A stretch of 23,355 nt of DNA from the NCBI GenBank assembly GCA_964461335.1, contig CAYWTY010000022.1, positions 1-23,355 on the forward strand, given 5' to 3'. A program made the position numbers and the translations under genes. This DNA is from JAKJBL01 sp964461335. GTDB taxonomy: Bacteria; Bacillota; Clostridia; Christensenellales; CAG-138. Positions 7,467-14,691 of the stretch are shown here, in pieces; the first letter of the stretch is position 1; every line of letters starts with the position of its first letter. The notes below the pieces were generated by a model, which saw nothing but the letters and a program-made list of their open reading frames with translations, was not told the origin of the DNA and searched no databases.

Positions 7467-8558
7467 TTATTCAGCTTCCTCAGGTTCATCCTGCTCCTGC
7501 TGCTCATTTGCGTTAAACATTGCCTCCTCAGCCTGAGATTGATTTTTAATATCTATTTTCCAACCTGTAAGTTTTGCAGCTAGGCGCGCATTCTGCCCCT
7601 CTTTGCCTATTGCAAGAGAGAGTTGGTTGTCAGGCACAATTACCTTTGCTGCCTTTTCAGCATCGTTTATGTACACCATAAGCACCTTAGCAGGGCTTAG
7701 CGCTTTTGCTATATAAACCGCAGAGTCAGAATCCCACTCTATAATATCAATTTTTTCGTTATGAAGCTCTGCAACTATTCGCTCAACCCGAAAACCCCTT
7801 TGCCCGACACAAGCCCCGACTGGGTCAACCTGAGGGTCATTGCTTGAAACAGAAACTTTTGTTCGAAAACCTGCTTCACGTGCAATTGAACGTATCTGAA
7901 CAATTCCAGATTGAATTTCAGGCACTTCAAGTTCAAACAAGCGCTTAACAAGCCCTGGGTGTGTTCGCGAAACGAGCACTTGCGGGCCTTTATTAGTCTT
8001 ACGCACTTCGAGCACATAAACTTTTATACGGCTGTTGCTGTCAAAACTTTCACCTGGAATCATTTCATTTGGGGTTAAGAGACCATCTGTTTTACCAAGC
8101 TCAACATATGCTCCGCTCTTTTCAACGCGCTGTACAATTGCTGTAAGCACTTCATTTTCTTTTTCTACATATTCGTCATAAATAACGCCGCGCTCAGCCT
8201 CACGTATTCGCTGGACAACAACCTGCTTAGCTGTTTGTGCAGCAATGCGCCCAAAGTTTTTTGCCTTTACTTCTTCTTCAAGCACATCGCCAACCTCGTA
8301 AAGCGTGTTTACTTTATGCGCTTTTTCGAGGGAGATCTCGCTATGCTGGTTCTCTACCTGCTCTACAACTGATTTTGAAGCAAAGAGCTGGATTTCACCC
8401 GTATCCCTATCAATAAGAGCGCGTACATTATTGGAGGTGCCGTAATTGCGCCTATAAGCGGAAATTAACGCGTTTTCAACAGCATCAATTAAAACATCTT
8501 TATTGATGCCGCGCTCCTTTTCAATTGCATTCAATGCCTCGATAAATTCGGCATTCAT
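7467..8558 (-). CDS. nusA: NusA, transcription termination/antitermination factor
   Basis: The 363-residue protein has the short Gram-positive NusA layout: NusA-N (about 1-125) that binds RNA polymerase, an S1 domain (about 132-200, including GAYVELGKTDGLLTPNEM), KH1 with GxxG loop GQRG (252-255), KH2 with AIGKEGQNARLAAKLTGW (316-333), and an acidic tail rich in Glu and Gln. It lacks the C-terminal acidic repeats of the E. coli protein. NusA promotes pausing and hairpin-dependent termination. AAAGGGG about 8 bases before the ATG supports the start. It follows rimP by 59 bp. A hairpin in the operon leader could let NusA control its own expression. Confidence 0.96.
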   Translation of the reverse strand: MNAEFIEALNAIEKERGINKDVLIDAVENALISAYRRNYGTSNNVRALIDRDTGEIQLFASKSVVEQVENQHSEISLEKAHKVNTLYEVGDVLEEEVKAKNFGRIAAQTAKQVVVQRIREAERGVIYDEYVEKENEVLTAIVQRVEKSGAYVELGKTDGLLTPNEMIPGESFDSNSRIKVYVLEVRKTNKGPQVLVSRTHPGLVKRLFELEVPEIQSGIVQIRSIAREAGFRTKVSVSSNDPQVDPVGACVGQRGFRVERIVAELHNEKIDIIEWDSDSAVYIAKALSPAKVLMVYINDAEKAAKVIVPDNQLSLAIGKEGQNARLAAKLTGWKIDIKNQSQAEEAMFNANEQQEQDEPEEAE

Positions 8559-8617
8559 TCAGCCATCCCCTTTAACCATTATAAATATTCCTTCTGCTTC
8601 TTCTCTACTACATTACC

Positions 8618-9076
8618 CTAAAATTCAATATGAGGTCTGATTAAGGCAATTTCTTTTAATGCGAACTCGCGTTCCTTCCCATCTTTACACAAAACCAAAA
8701 CACTTTCAACATTAAACTCGAGAAGCTTGCCCGTATATATCTTGCGTTTTTCGCGCATTGTATAAAGCTTAATTTCCACGTCTTTACCAAGAGCCCGCTT
8801 AAAATCTCTTTCGCTTTTTATAGGACGGTCAAGCCCTGGCGAGGATACGCACAAATAATAAGACTGTGCGATAGGGTCTTTATCATCAAGCAACGGCTCA
8901 ACCGCACGGCTTACCCGCTCGCAGTCATCATGCGCAACACCGCCTGCCTTGTCAATAAAAAGGGTAAGTACCCAGTTCGCCTGCTCCTTTTGGAATTCTA
9001 TATCAACAAGTTTATATCCCATTTTTGAAATGGGCTCGCTAACTATTTCCTGCACAATTTCAGTAGTTTTCAACAA
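8618..9076 (-). CDS. rimP: RimP, 30S ribosome maturation factor
   Basis: The 152-residue protein matches RimP, with the conserved phrase YLCVSSPGLDRPIKSERDF (the usual YLEVSSPGLDRPL) in the middle and an SH3-like C-terminal half. RimP binds early 30S intermediates. No ATG is available: the frame opens with two consecutive TTG codons, at 9076 and 9073. AAGGG ends 4 bases before the first and 7 before the second, so the second could be the real start; the difference is one residue. RimP is the first gene of the nine-gene operon and follows the promoter at 9190-9218. Confidence 0.93.
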   Translation of the reverse strand: MLKTTEIVQEIVSEPISKMGYKLVDIEFQKEQANWVLTLFIDKAGGVAHDDCERVSRAVEPLLDDKDPIAQSYYLCVSSPGLDRPIKSERDFKRALGKDVEIKLYTMREKRKIYTGKLLEFNVESVLVLCKDGKEREFALKEIALIRPHIEF

Positions 9077-9127
9077 AATACCCTTCTGGCTGCCATTTGT
9101 ATTCTCAAAATAGCGCAGCCTAGCCCC

Positions 9128-9157
9128 TCAAAATGAAAGAGTGGGCTCACCCACTCT
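9128..9157 (-). terminator. Leader hairpin of the rimP-nusA operon, attenuator-like
   Basis: Positions 9138-9157 form an 8-bp stem (AGAGTGGG / CCCACTCT) with a four-base loop, followed on the minus strand by TTCATTTTG, an interrupted U tract. The hairpin lies about 26-45 bases downstream of the start site predicted from the TTGCTA/TATAAT promoter, so it is inside the rimP leader and not simply the end of ddl. Hairpin plus broken U tract is the type of weak terminator that depends on NusA in Bacillus. It could also end read-through from ddl. The regulatory role is inferred. Confidence 0.6.
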
Positions 9158-9189
9158 CCAATTTCCTACAATCAATTCCAACATAAAGC

Positions 9190-9218
9190 ATTATACCATG
9201 CAAGAATCTTTATAGCAA
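9190..9218 (-). promoter_or_regulatory. Sigma-A promoter of the rimP-ribF operon
   Basis: The minus strand shows TTGCTA (9213-9218), a 17-base spacer and a perfect TATAAT (9190-9195). Initiation would fall near 9183, giving a leader of about 107 bases that contains the hairpin at 9138-9157. The 281-bp gap between ddl and rimP holds nothing else I can support; in particular I see no convincing ddl terminator upstream of this promoter. Confidence 0.75.
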
Positions 9219-9357
9219 TAGCTATCGTCTTATGCAATATGCCATAAAGTGCATGTAGCCGCCTAAAGCCGCGCTGTTTCGAGCAGGAAGATATGCGAGG
9301 CTATGCTTTTTCCCCTAACCGCTATCGTTTACATCAAAAATCGGGGGCTGTGCGGCG

Positions 9358-10551
9358 CTATTTAAGGGAACCAAGCTTTTTTGCTCCCCCGCCTAAGACT
9401 GCCTTTTGAAGCAGCTCTGATTCGTACGCGAAAACTGAGCTGCGTTTTTCTGTAAGCGCCATGTGCGCAAACTCAACAAGCTTATCTATTAACTGGGTAT
9501 AGGTTATGCCAAGAGGTTCAAAAAGATAAAACGCAAATGAACCCGGGATTGTGTTTATCTCGTTTACATAAACCTGACCAGTGCGCTCATTAATCATATA
9601 ATCTATGCGAACAACGCCCTTGCATTCAAGCATTTTGAAGATTTCACATGTCATATGCTGTATTTGCGCAGTCAAATCCTCCCCAATAGGCGCGGGTATT
9701 TGCCTGCTAAGCGATTGCATGCCTTTACTTTTAGCGCTACGCGTATATTTGTCGTCAAACGAAAGGAATTCAGCCCAGCCTACAGGCTGCTCACATACGG
9801 ATGCAACACAATTATAGCCATACCCAAGCCCGGCGCAGTTAATTTCCAGCGGTTTATCTATCCCCAACTCCACAAGAATGCGGCGGTCATAATTTGAGGC
9901 AACATCGATTGCATATTTTAGGCTTTTTCTATCTGTTGCACGGTTGATGCCTATGCTTGAACCGAGATTTGCAGGCTTAACAAAGTATGGGTATTCACCA
10001 AGCTGCTCCATATCATTAAGCACCTGCTCACAATCCAAAAGCCATTCTGAGCGGTAGCAGTATTTAGCGGGAAGTACTGGCAAACCCATGCTTTTAAATA
10101 CTGCTTTCATAATTATTTTATCCATACCCACACCGGAACCAGTAACCCCTACGCTTGAATACGAAATATCACACAATTCGAACAAGCCCTGCATAGTCCC
10201 ATCCTCGCCGTGCATCCCGTGAAATGCAAGTATTGCGCAGTCAATCGCTTGAACTTTTCCGGATTTTTGGAAAGGCCCTCTTTGCGAAAGTGCATAAAGG
10301 CCGCCGCACCCGGGTATAGGGGGAAGATATACGCGCGTTAAAGATTTGGCATTAGGGTTAAAATTGCGGTAGAATTTAATATCTTTTAAATCATCCCCTA
10401 TAAACCATTCTCCTGTTCTTGAAATGTATACAGGGAATGCATTGTATTTTAGCCTATCGACGTTTTCTAAAAGCTGCAGCGCAGAAACAATCGACACATC
10501 ATGTTCTGCAGTGCGGCTCCCAAACAGAACTGCCAAATTCAGCTTTGACAT
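9358..10551 (-). CDS. ddl: D-alanine--D-alanine ligase
   Basis: The 397-residue protein is an ATP-grasp ligase with the Ddl motifs: AEHDVSIVSA (15-24), HGMHGEDG (111-118), PYFVKPANLGSSIGI (188-202), VRIDYM (314-319) and NEINTIPG (330-337). It joins two D-alanines, and MurF then adds the dipeptide to the UDP-MurNAc-tripeptide; murF lies immediately upstream (28 bp). GAGGAGG six bases before the ATG fixes the start. The omega-loop, which reads EFYDYEAKY-like in typical D-Ala enzymes, is EFLSFDDKY (261-269). The tyrosine position that influences D-Ala/D-Lac choice in E. coli DdlB aligns with Leu263. No vanH or vanX homologue is nearby, so ordinary Ddl is the best call. The protein has a somewhat long C-terminal tail. 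Confidence 0.93.
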   Translation of the reverse strand: MSKLNLAVLFGSRTAEHDVSIVSALQLLENVDRLKYNAFPVYISRTGEWFIGDDLKDIKFYRNFNPNAKSLTRVYLPPIPGCGGLYALSQRGPFQKSGKVQAIDCAILAFHGMHGEDGTMQGLFELCDISYSSVGVTGSGVGMDKIIMKAVFKSMGLPVLPAKYCYRSEWLLDCEQVLNDMEQLGEYPYFVKPANLGSSIGINRATDRKSLKYAIDVASNYDRRILVELGIDKPLEINCAGLGYGYNCVASVCEQPVGWAEFLSFDDKYTRSAKSKGMQSLSRQIPAPIGEDLTAQIQHMTCEIFKMLECKGVVRIDYMINERTGQVYVNEINTIPGSFAFYLFEPLGITYTQLIDKLVEFAHMALTEKRSSVFAYESELLQKAVLGGGAKKLGSLK

Positions 10552-10579
10552 ACTAACCTCCTCTTTCTATGCGAAACGC

Positions 10580-12214
10580 TCAGGCATTTTCATAATTGTC
10601 GGGCAAATCGTTTTCAAAGAGCACAACACTGCCTGCAGGTGCAAGTGCGGGCAGCAGTTCGGTTGCCTCTTTCAAAGAGGCAACTTGCACAATTGCTTCA
10701 GCAGGGAAGCCGGCTTCTAAAAGCCCTCTGCGAATGGGCTGCACACGCTCCGACCCAACCAAAACTGCAATATCAGCAGCAGCTGCAATATCACGGCCAA
10801 ACTCCTTGTGAAGCTCTTCTTCCTCACACCCAAGTTCAACCATGCCCGGCGTAATTATTACTCTACGTGAAGGCGCAAACTCTTTAAGTATTTCAAGTGC
10901 AGCCTTAGTCCCTTCCGGGTTAGCATTAAACGCATCATCAATTACTGTTACAGCGCCCTGTATTAGCTCGAGCCTGTGCTCTACAGGCTTTAGCTTACTT
11001 ATGCAGTCAGCAATTTGTTCCATTGGGTAATGAAGATACCTTGCAAGCGATGCAGCAGCAAGAATATTTAGAATATTATGCCTCCCCAAAAGAACAGTGC
11101 GGCAGGCTACACTTTCGCTGCTTTGAGTATCAATAAGTTTAAACGAACTGCCGTCCTTCCCAAGCTTAATATCTGTTGCTTTTATATGGAGCCCGTCTCC
11201 ATCAACACCAAATAAGAATTTGTCCGTTAAGGCGCATTCTTCATACATCCTGCGGCAGTCAGGGTTGTCGCCGTTAATGAAGGCTGCGCCCTCAGCAGGC
11301 AATGACTCTAAAAGTTCAGATTTTGTAGCTATTACAGCTTCATAAGAACCGAAGGTTTCAAGGTGCTGCTTGCCAACAGAAGTAATTATGCCGTATTTAG
11401 GCTGGACAAGTTTGCAAAGTTGTGCAATATCGCCTTTATACCGTGCACCCATTTCAGCAATGAACGCCTCATGTTCAGGCTTCAAGTTCTCGCGTATTAC
11501 ACGCGTAATACCCATAGGCGTATTAAAACTCGATGGTGTTGCAAGAGTATTGTAGTTTTCTTGAAGAATGGCTTGAAGAATGAATTTTGTGCTGGTTTTG
11601 CCATAGCTGCCTGTTATCCCAACTTTTATTAAGCCCTCATGTGCCGCAAGCTTGCGTTTGGCATCCCTATAATACCAATATTTAATCGAGTTTTCCACAG
11701 GCAGTATTATTACATGCCCTAAAAGAACAATAAATGGCAGCAGCAAGCCAGGCAAATAGCGCAGAAGACTCGAGAGGAGGATTCCCCCCCAAGTCGAAAT
11801 CACGACTGGAAGAAACAAATTCAAATGTATAAAGAAGCTGACTAAAAACAGCGCAATGCATAAGCGCTTAACGCGGCCTGTGAAGACCAGAGGCTTTTTC
11901 GCCTTTGCTCTTTTGTTCTTTATGCCTATATATAGCAGCGCAGCAAGGTATGCAGCATCACCTGCATATAAGAGCACAGTGCTGATAATGGGCGAAGTAT
12001 AATAAAAAAGCGCCCATGCAAGATGCAGCAGGACTCCCATGCTTCCTGCCAAAAGGTACTCTATAACTGCTTTTGCACCATAACGCTGCACCCATTTTAA
12101 GTACATCTTGCCCTGGTAGCTTTCAAGCTGCAGCATATGTATAGGCCGAAATGCAGCAAATACAACTGCTAAAGCAGCCAGAACAGCAAATGCATTATCC
12201 CAAGTTAATAACAT
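10580..12214 (-). CDS. murF: MurF-type Mur ligase with an N-terminal membrane domain
   Basis: The 544-residue protein has two parts. Residues 1 to about 180 contain about five hydrophobic segments (roughly 5-22, 51-70, 75-97, 117-138, 150-172). From about 195 on it is a Mur ligase: P-loop ITGSYGKTSTK (200-210), SFNTPMGITR (229-238), AEMGARYKGDI (253-263), SVGKQHLETFGS (279-290), the HNILNILAA motif, and VIDDAFNANPEG near the C-terminal domain. The Mur ligase central and C-terminal domains are those of MurF, which adds D-Ala-D-Ala to UDP-MurNAc-tripeptide; the ddl neighbour supports that reaction. The normal MurF N-terminal substrate-binding domain is absent, replaced by the membrane part. AGGAGG about 8 bases before the ATG supports the start. 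A related amino-acid ligase role cannot be excluded. Confidence 0.87.
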   Translation of the reverse strand: MLLTWDNAFAVLAALAVVFAAFRPIHMLQLESYQGKMYLKWVQRYGAKAVIEYLLAGSMGVLLHLAWALFYYTSPIISTVLLYAGDAAYLAALLYIGIKNKRAKAKKPLVFTGRVKRLCIALFLVSFFIHLNLFLPVVISTWGGILLSSLLRYLPGLLLPFIVLLGHVIILPVENSIKYWYYRDAKRKLAAHEGLIKVGITGSYGKTSTKFILQAILQENYNTLATPSSFNTPMGITRVIRENLKPEHEAFIAEMGARYKGDIAQLCKLVQPKYGIITSVGKQHLETFGSYEAVIATKSELLESLPAEGAAFINGDNPDCRRMYEECALTDKFLFGVDGDGLHIKATDIKLGKDGSSFKLIDTQSSESVACRTVLLGRHNILNILAAASLARYLHYPMEQIADCISKLKPVEHRLELIQGAVTVIDDAFNANPEGTKAALEILKEFAPSRRVIITPGMVELGCEEEELHKEFGRDIAAAADIAVLVGSERVQPIRRGLLEAGFPAEAIVQVASLKEATELLPALAPAGSVVLFENDLPDNYENA

Positions 12215-12247
12215 TTCCGCTCCTCCTCTAAAAGCCTTGCAAAAAAC

Positions 12248-13009
12248 TTAAGTCTTAAGAAACGACTCGAGTATTGCGCAAAACCGGGGATATTGATCCA
12301 AATAACTAAAATGCCCTGCTCCTTGGAGTATAACAAGGCCTGAGTCAGGGATGAGCCTTTCCATCGTTTCCCCCATATACAGGGGGGTCTCTTCATCCTG
12401 TGCGCCCCAAATCAGCAAAGTTGGGTTGCTTATACTGCTTAGGCGGCTAGTCAAATCCAGATTTATAACTTTTACGAAAGTGCGCCGCATCAGCTCATTG
12501 GGAAGGGCACGATAGTCCGCTGACCCTGCATTCTTGCTCCGCTCACTCAGCTTTAGCATTTTATCAAAGAATTTAACCTGAGATAAGCGCTTCCCGACCT
12601 TATATGCATAGGTGCGCACATACCATTTAATGCCGCGCTTTGGGCGGATTCCTGCAGCATCAATTAGCACAATGCGCCTGAATAGAGCTTTATCTTCGCT
12701 TGATAGGTAAATTGCTATGCGCCCACCAAAGGAATGAGAGAGCACATCCGCACCTTCAAGCCCCAGCTTTCGCATAAATATACGAATAAAATGCGAGTAC
12801 TCAGGAACACCCCAAGCCTCCATAGGAGCATCGCTTCCGCCAAAGCCAGGAAAATCTAAGGATACGGCACGCATGCCGAGTTTTACTACAGCTTCGGCAA
12901 CAGGCCGCATAGTCTCTAAACTCGCGCCCCAACCATGGAGCAGCAAGACAGGCATGCCTTTGCCGCAGTCATCATACTTAACACACAGGTTGTCTATATT
13001 TACTTGCAA
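12248..13009 (-). CDS. Alpha/beta hydrolase of unknown substrate
   Basis: The 253-residue protein has the alpha/beta hydrolase fold signature: oxyanion-loop LLLHGWGAS (22-30), DFPGFGGSD (52-60), nucleophile elbow SHSFGG (91-96) with Ser93, acid Asp205 in WGAQDEETP, and His233 in GAGHFSYL. The elbow has Ser instead of the first Gly of GxSxG, seen in some members. It has no signal peptide or membrane segment. Cytoplasmic hydrolases of this type include esterases and C-C bond hydrolases; the substrate cannot be assigned. Translation starts at a TTG, but AAGGAGG six bases upstream makes this start convincing. It sits between rimI and murF in the eight-gene unit (44 bp after rimI, 33 bp before murF), so a link to cell-wall or lipid metabolism is possible but unproven. 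Confidence 0.85.
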   Translation of the reverse strand: MQVNIDNLCVKYDDCGKGMPVLLLHGWGASLETMRPVAEAVVKLGMRAVSLDFPGFGGSDAPMEAWGVPEYSHFIRIFMRKLGLEGADVLSHSFGGRIAIYLSSEDKALFRRIVLIDAAGIRPKRGIKWYVRTYAYKVGKRLSQVKFFDKMLKLSERSKNAGSADYRALPNELMRRTFVKVINLDLTSRLSSISNPTLLIWGAQDEETPLYMGETMERLIPDSGLVILQGAGHFSYLDQYPRFCAILESFLKT

Positions 13010-13053
13010 GGCTTTCCTCCTTGTGATACAACGCTATTATAGACCCCCAAATA

Positions 13054-13545
13054 CTATGCATGCAACTCTTCGATTGTAGCGCATATATCACGGTTCCAGA
13101 GGATAAGCGCATCTTCGCCTGTATCTTCATAGTAATGCCTGCGCTTACCTGCCCTGCTAAACCCAAGGTTTGAATAAAGGTTTCTTGCAGCAAGGTTGCT
13201 TTCACGAACCTCCAAAGTCATTTCCGTAGCACCAAGGGCTATTGCTTTTCTCATGCATTCAAGCATAATGCTCCGCCCCAACCCATGCCTTCGGTATTGC
13301 GGCATAACTGCAATATTTGTAATATGTGCTTCATTAAAAACAACCCACATGCCGGCATATGCAATAAGACCTTGTGCTGCCTCTAAAACAATGTAGTGCG
13401 CAAGGCGGTTTTTCAACTCTTCCCTTAGCATCCTTTCAGACCACGGGGTGGAAAAACAGACTTTCTCCATTTGAGCAACAATAGGAATATCATCAGCCGC
13501 CATTGCACGAATTTTATATTCGTCGAGATTGTTTACTTCACTCAT
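13054..13545 (-). CDS. rimI: RimI-type GNAT N-acetyltransferase
   Basis: From the chosen start the protein has 163 residues and the RimI pattern: FSTPWS near the N-terminus, the acetyl-CoA-binding segment with NIAVMPQYRRHGLGRSIM (Q/RxxGxG/A class), then LEVRESNLAARNLYSNLGF and YYEDTGEDALIL. RimI acetylates the N-terminus of ribosomal protein bS18 in E. coli; in Gram-positives it often lies beside tsaB, as here, and its substrate range may be wider. An ATG at 13560 would also be in frame. The ATG at 13545 gives an 8-bp overlap with the tsaB stop (ATGAGTGA) and has GAGG about 9 bases upstream, so I prefer it. Confidence 0.88.
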   Translation of the reverse strand: MSEVNNLDEYKIRAMAADDIPIVAQMEKVCFSTPWSERMLREELKNRLAHYIVLEAAQGLIAYAGMWVVFNEAHITNIAVMPQYRRHGLGRSIMLECMRKAIALGATEMTLEVRESNLAARNLYSNLGFSRAGKRRHYYEDTGEDALILWNRDICATIEELHA

Positions 13546-14224
13546 CAATAGTTTCCTCATGTTTTAAGTTCCATTGACGCTCAGCCTGGGAGGGCCTTAG
13601 GTAAAGCGGCGCAGCCTGCATTGGAGCTTCGGGCAGTTTTGCAAGCTTTTTTTGCGCAAGGCTGCAGAGCGAGCCTGCCCTATTAATACTAAAAGATTTA
13701 GGGGCTATTACAGCGCCCTTAACATTGGCAACTATCAAGTCTTTATATGCAAGCGCTCCATCGCCTATGAATAATGTGTTTTCAGATACAGCGCAAAGGA
13801 GCTTTTCTACCCTGTCCACCTGTGGCAAAGAAAGCGTTTCTCCTTTTAAAAACCGCGCCATATATGCGCTTTCGTTTCGGGCATCAAGCAAAACGCAGAC
13901 TTCATGTTCCAAAAACACATTCTCATACAGTGCGCTCAGCGCATCTACACCAACAACCGGGATATTTAGCGCAGCGCCCATTGCGTTTGCTATACATATT
14001 CCAATGCGTACCCCAGTGAAAGAACCTGGGCCGCAATTTACTGCAAGAGCATTTAAATTACACGGCTCAATATCCAGCTTTTGCATTAGCATTTTTGCTA
14101 TTGGCAGAATAGTTTCAGAATGTGTGCGTGTTTTGCACACACTATACTCTGCCAACAGGCAGTTGTTGTCGCTAAGCGCAACAGATGCTGTTTGCCCGGA
14201 TGTTTCAAGACCTAAAATCAACAA
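13538..14224 (-). CDS. tsaB: TsaB, t6A tRNA modification scaffold
   Basis: The 228-residue protein is TsaB: an N-terminal ASKHA-fold start ILGLETSGQTASVAL, then HSETILPIAKML and the signature NCGPGSFTGVRIGICIANAM (63-82). TsaB dimerises with TsaD and recruits TsaE to make N6-threonylcarbamoyladenosine at A37 of ANN-decoding tRNAs. tsaD and tsaC are not in the window. The start is the first of two TTG codons, with a GGGGG stretch about 7 bases upstream; it overlaps the tsaE stop by 7 bp. Overlaps with both neighbours indicate co-translation. Confidence 0.93.
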   Translation of the reverse strand: MLILGLETSGQTASVALSDNNCLLAEYSVCKTRTHSETILPIAKMLMQKLDIEPCNLNALAVNCGPGSFTGVRIGICIANAMGAALNIPVVGVDALSALYENVFLEHEVCVLLDARNESAYMARFLKGETLSLPQVDRVEKLLCAVSENTLFIGDGALAYKDLIVANVKGAVIAPKSFSINRAGSLCSLAQKKLAKLPEAPMQAAPLYLRPSQAERQWNLKHEETIDE

Positions 14225-14691
14225 CCTGCATCCCCCATTTTTAAAGCCTCTATTAACGATGCATGCTTACTATCGCTTGGCACAAGTGTAATGCTGCGGC
14301 TTTCGCTGCCGCTGCCAGAAATATAAATATCGAGCCTTTCACAAGGAAGGGCATTATACACAAGGTCAGGCCATTCCATTATAATTACATAATCGCCTGA
14401 AAGATACTCTTCATAGCCCACATTCAAAAGCTCATCCGTGTTAAGCAAACGATATGCGTCTATATGGCACAAAGGAAGCCTGCCTTCATGCTCATGAATA
14501 ATAGCAAATGTAGGGCTAATAATATCGTTTACCCCAAGCCCCTTACCGACTCCGCGTGCAAATGCAGTTTTCCCTGCGCCAAGGCCACCAAAAAGTGCTA
14601 TGAATGCCCCAGGGAAAAGAGCTTGTGAAAGCTTTTTACCGATTGCTTCTGTTTCAGCTTCTGAATTGCTGACAAGTTCTAACTGCCCCAT
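14218..14691 (-). CDS. tsaE: TsaE, t6A pathway ATPase
   Basis: The 157-residue protein carries the TsaE motifs: Walker A FGGLGAGKTAFARG (34-47) with Lys41, the switch-like SPTFAIIHEH, HIDAYRL, and EWPDLVYNALP. TsaE is an ATPase that binds the TsaB-TsaD complex and resets it between t6A cycles. The start overlaps the end of tgt by 13 bp, with AAAGGCGG upstream. Its placement directly beside tsaB is the classic arrangement. Confidence 0.94.
   Translation of the reverse strand: MGQLELVSNSEAETEAIGKKLSQALFPGAFIALFGGLGAGKTAFARGVGKGLGVNDIISPTFAIIHEHEGRLPLCHIDAYRLLNTDELLNVGYEEYLSGDYVIIMEWPDLVYNALPCERLDIYISGSGSESRSITLVPSDSKHASLIEALKMGDAGC

Noticed and set aside
9358..10551. Vancomycin-resistance ligase
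   Set aside because: The omega-loop is unusual, but there are no vanH, vanX or regulator genes and the gene is next to murF, so a housekeeping Ddl is simpler.
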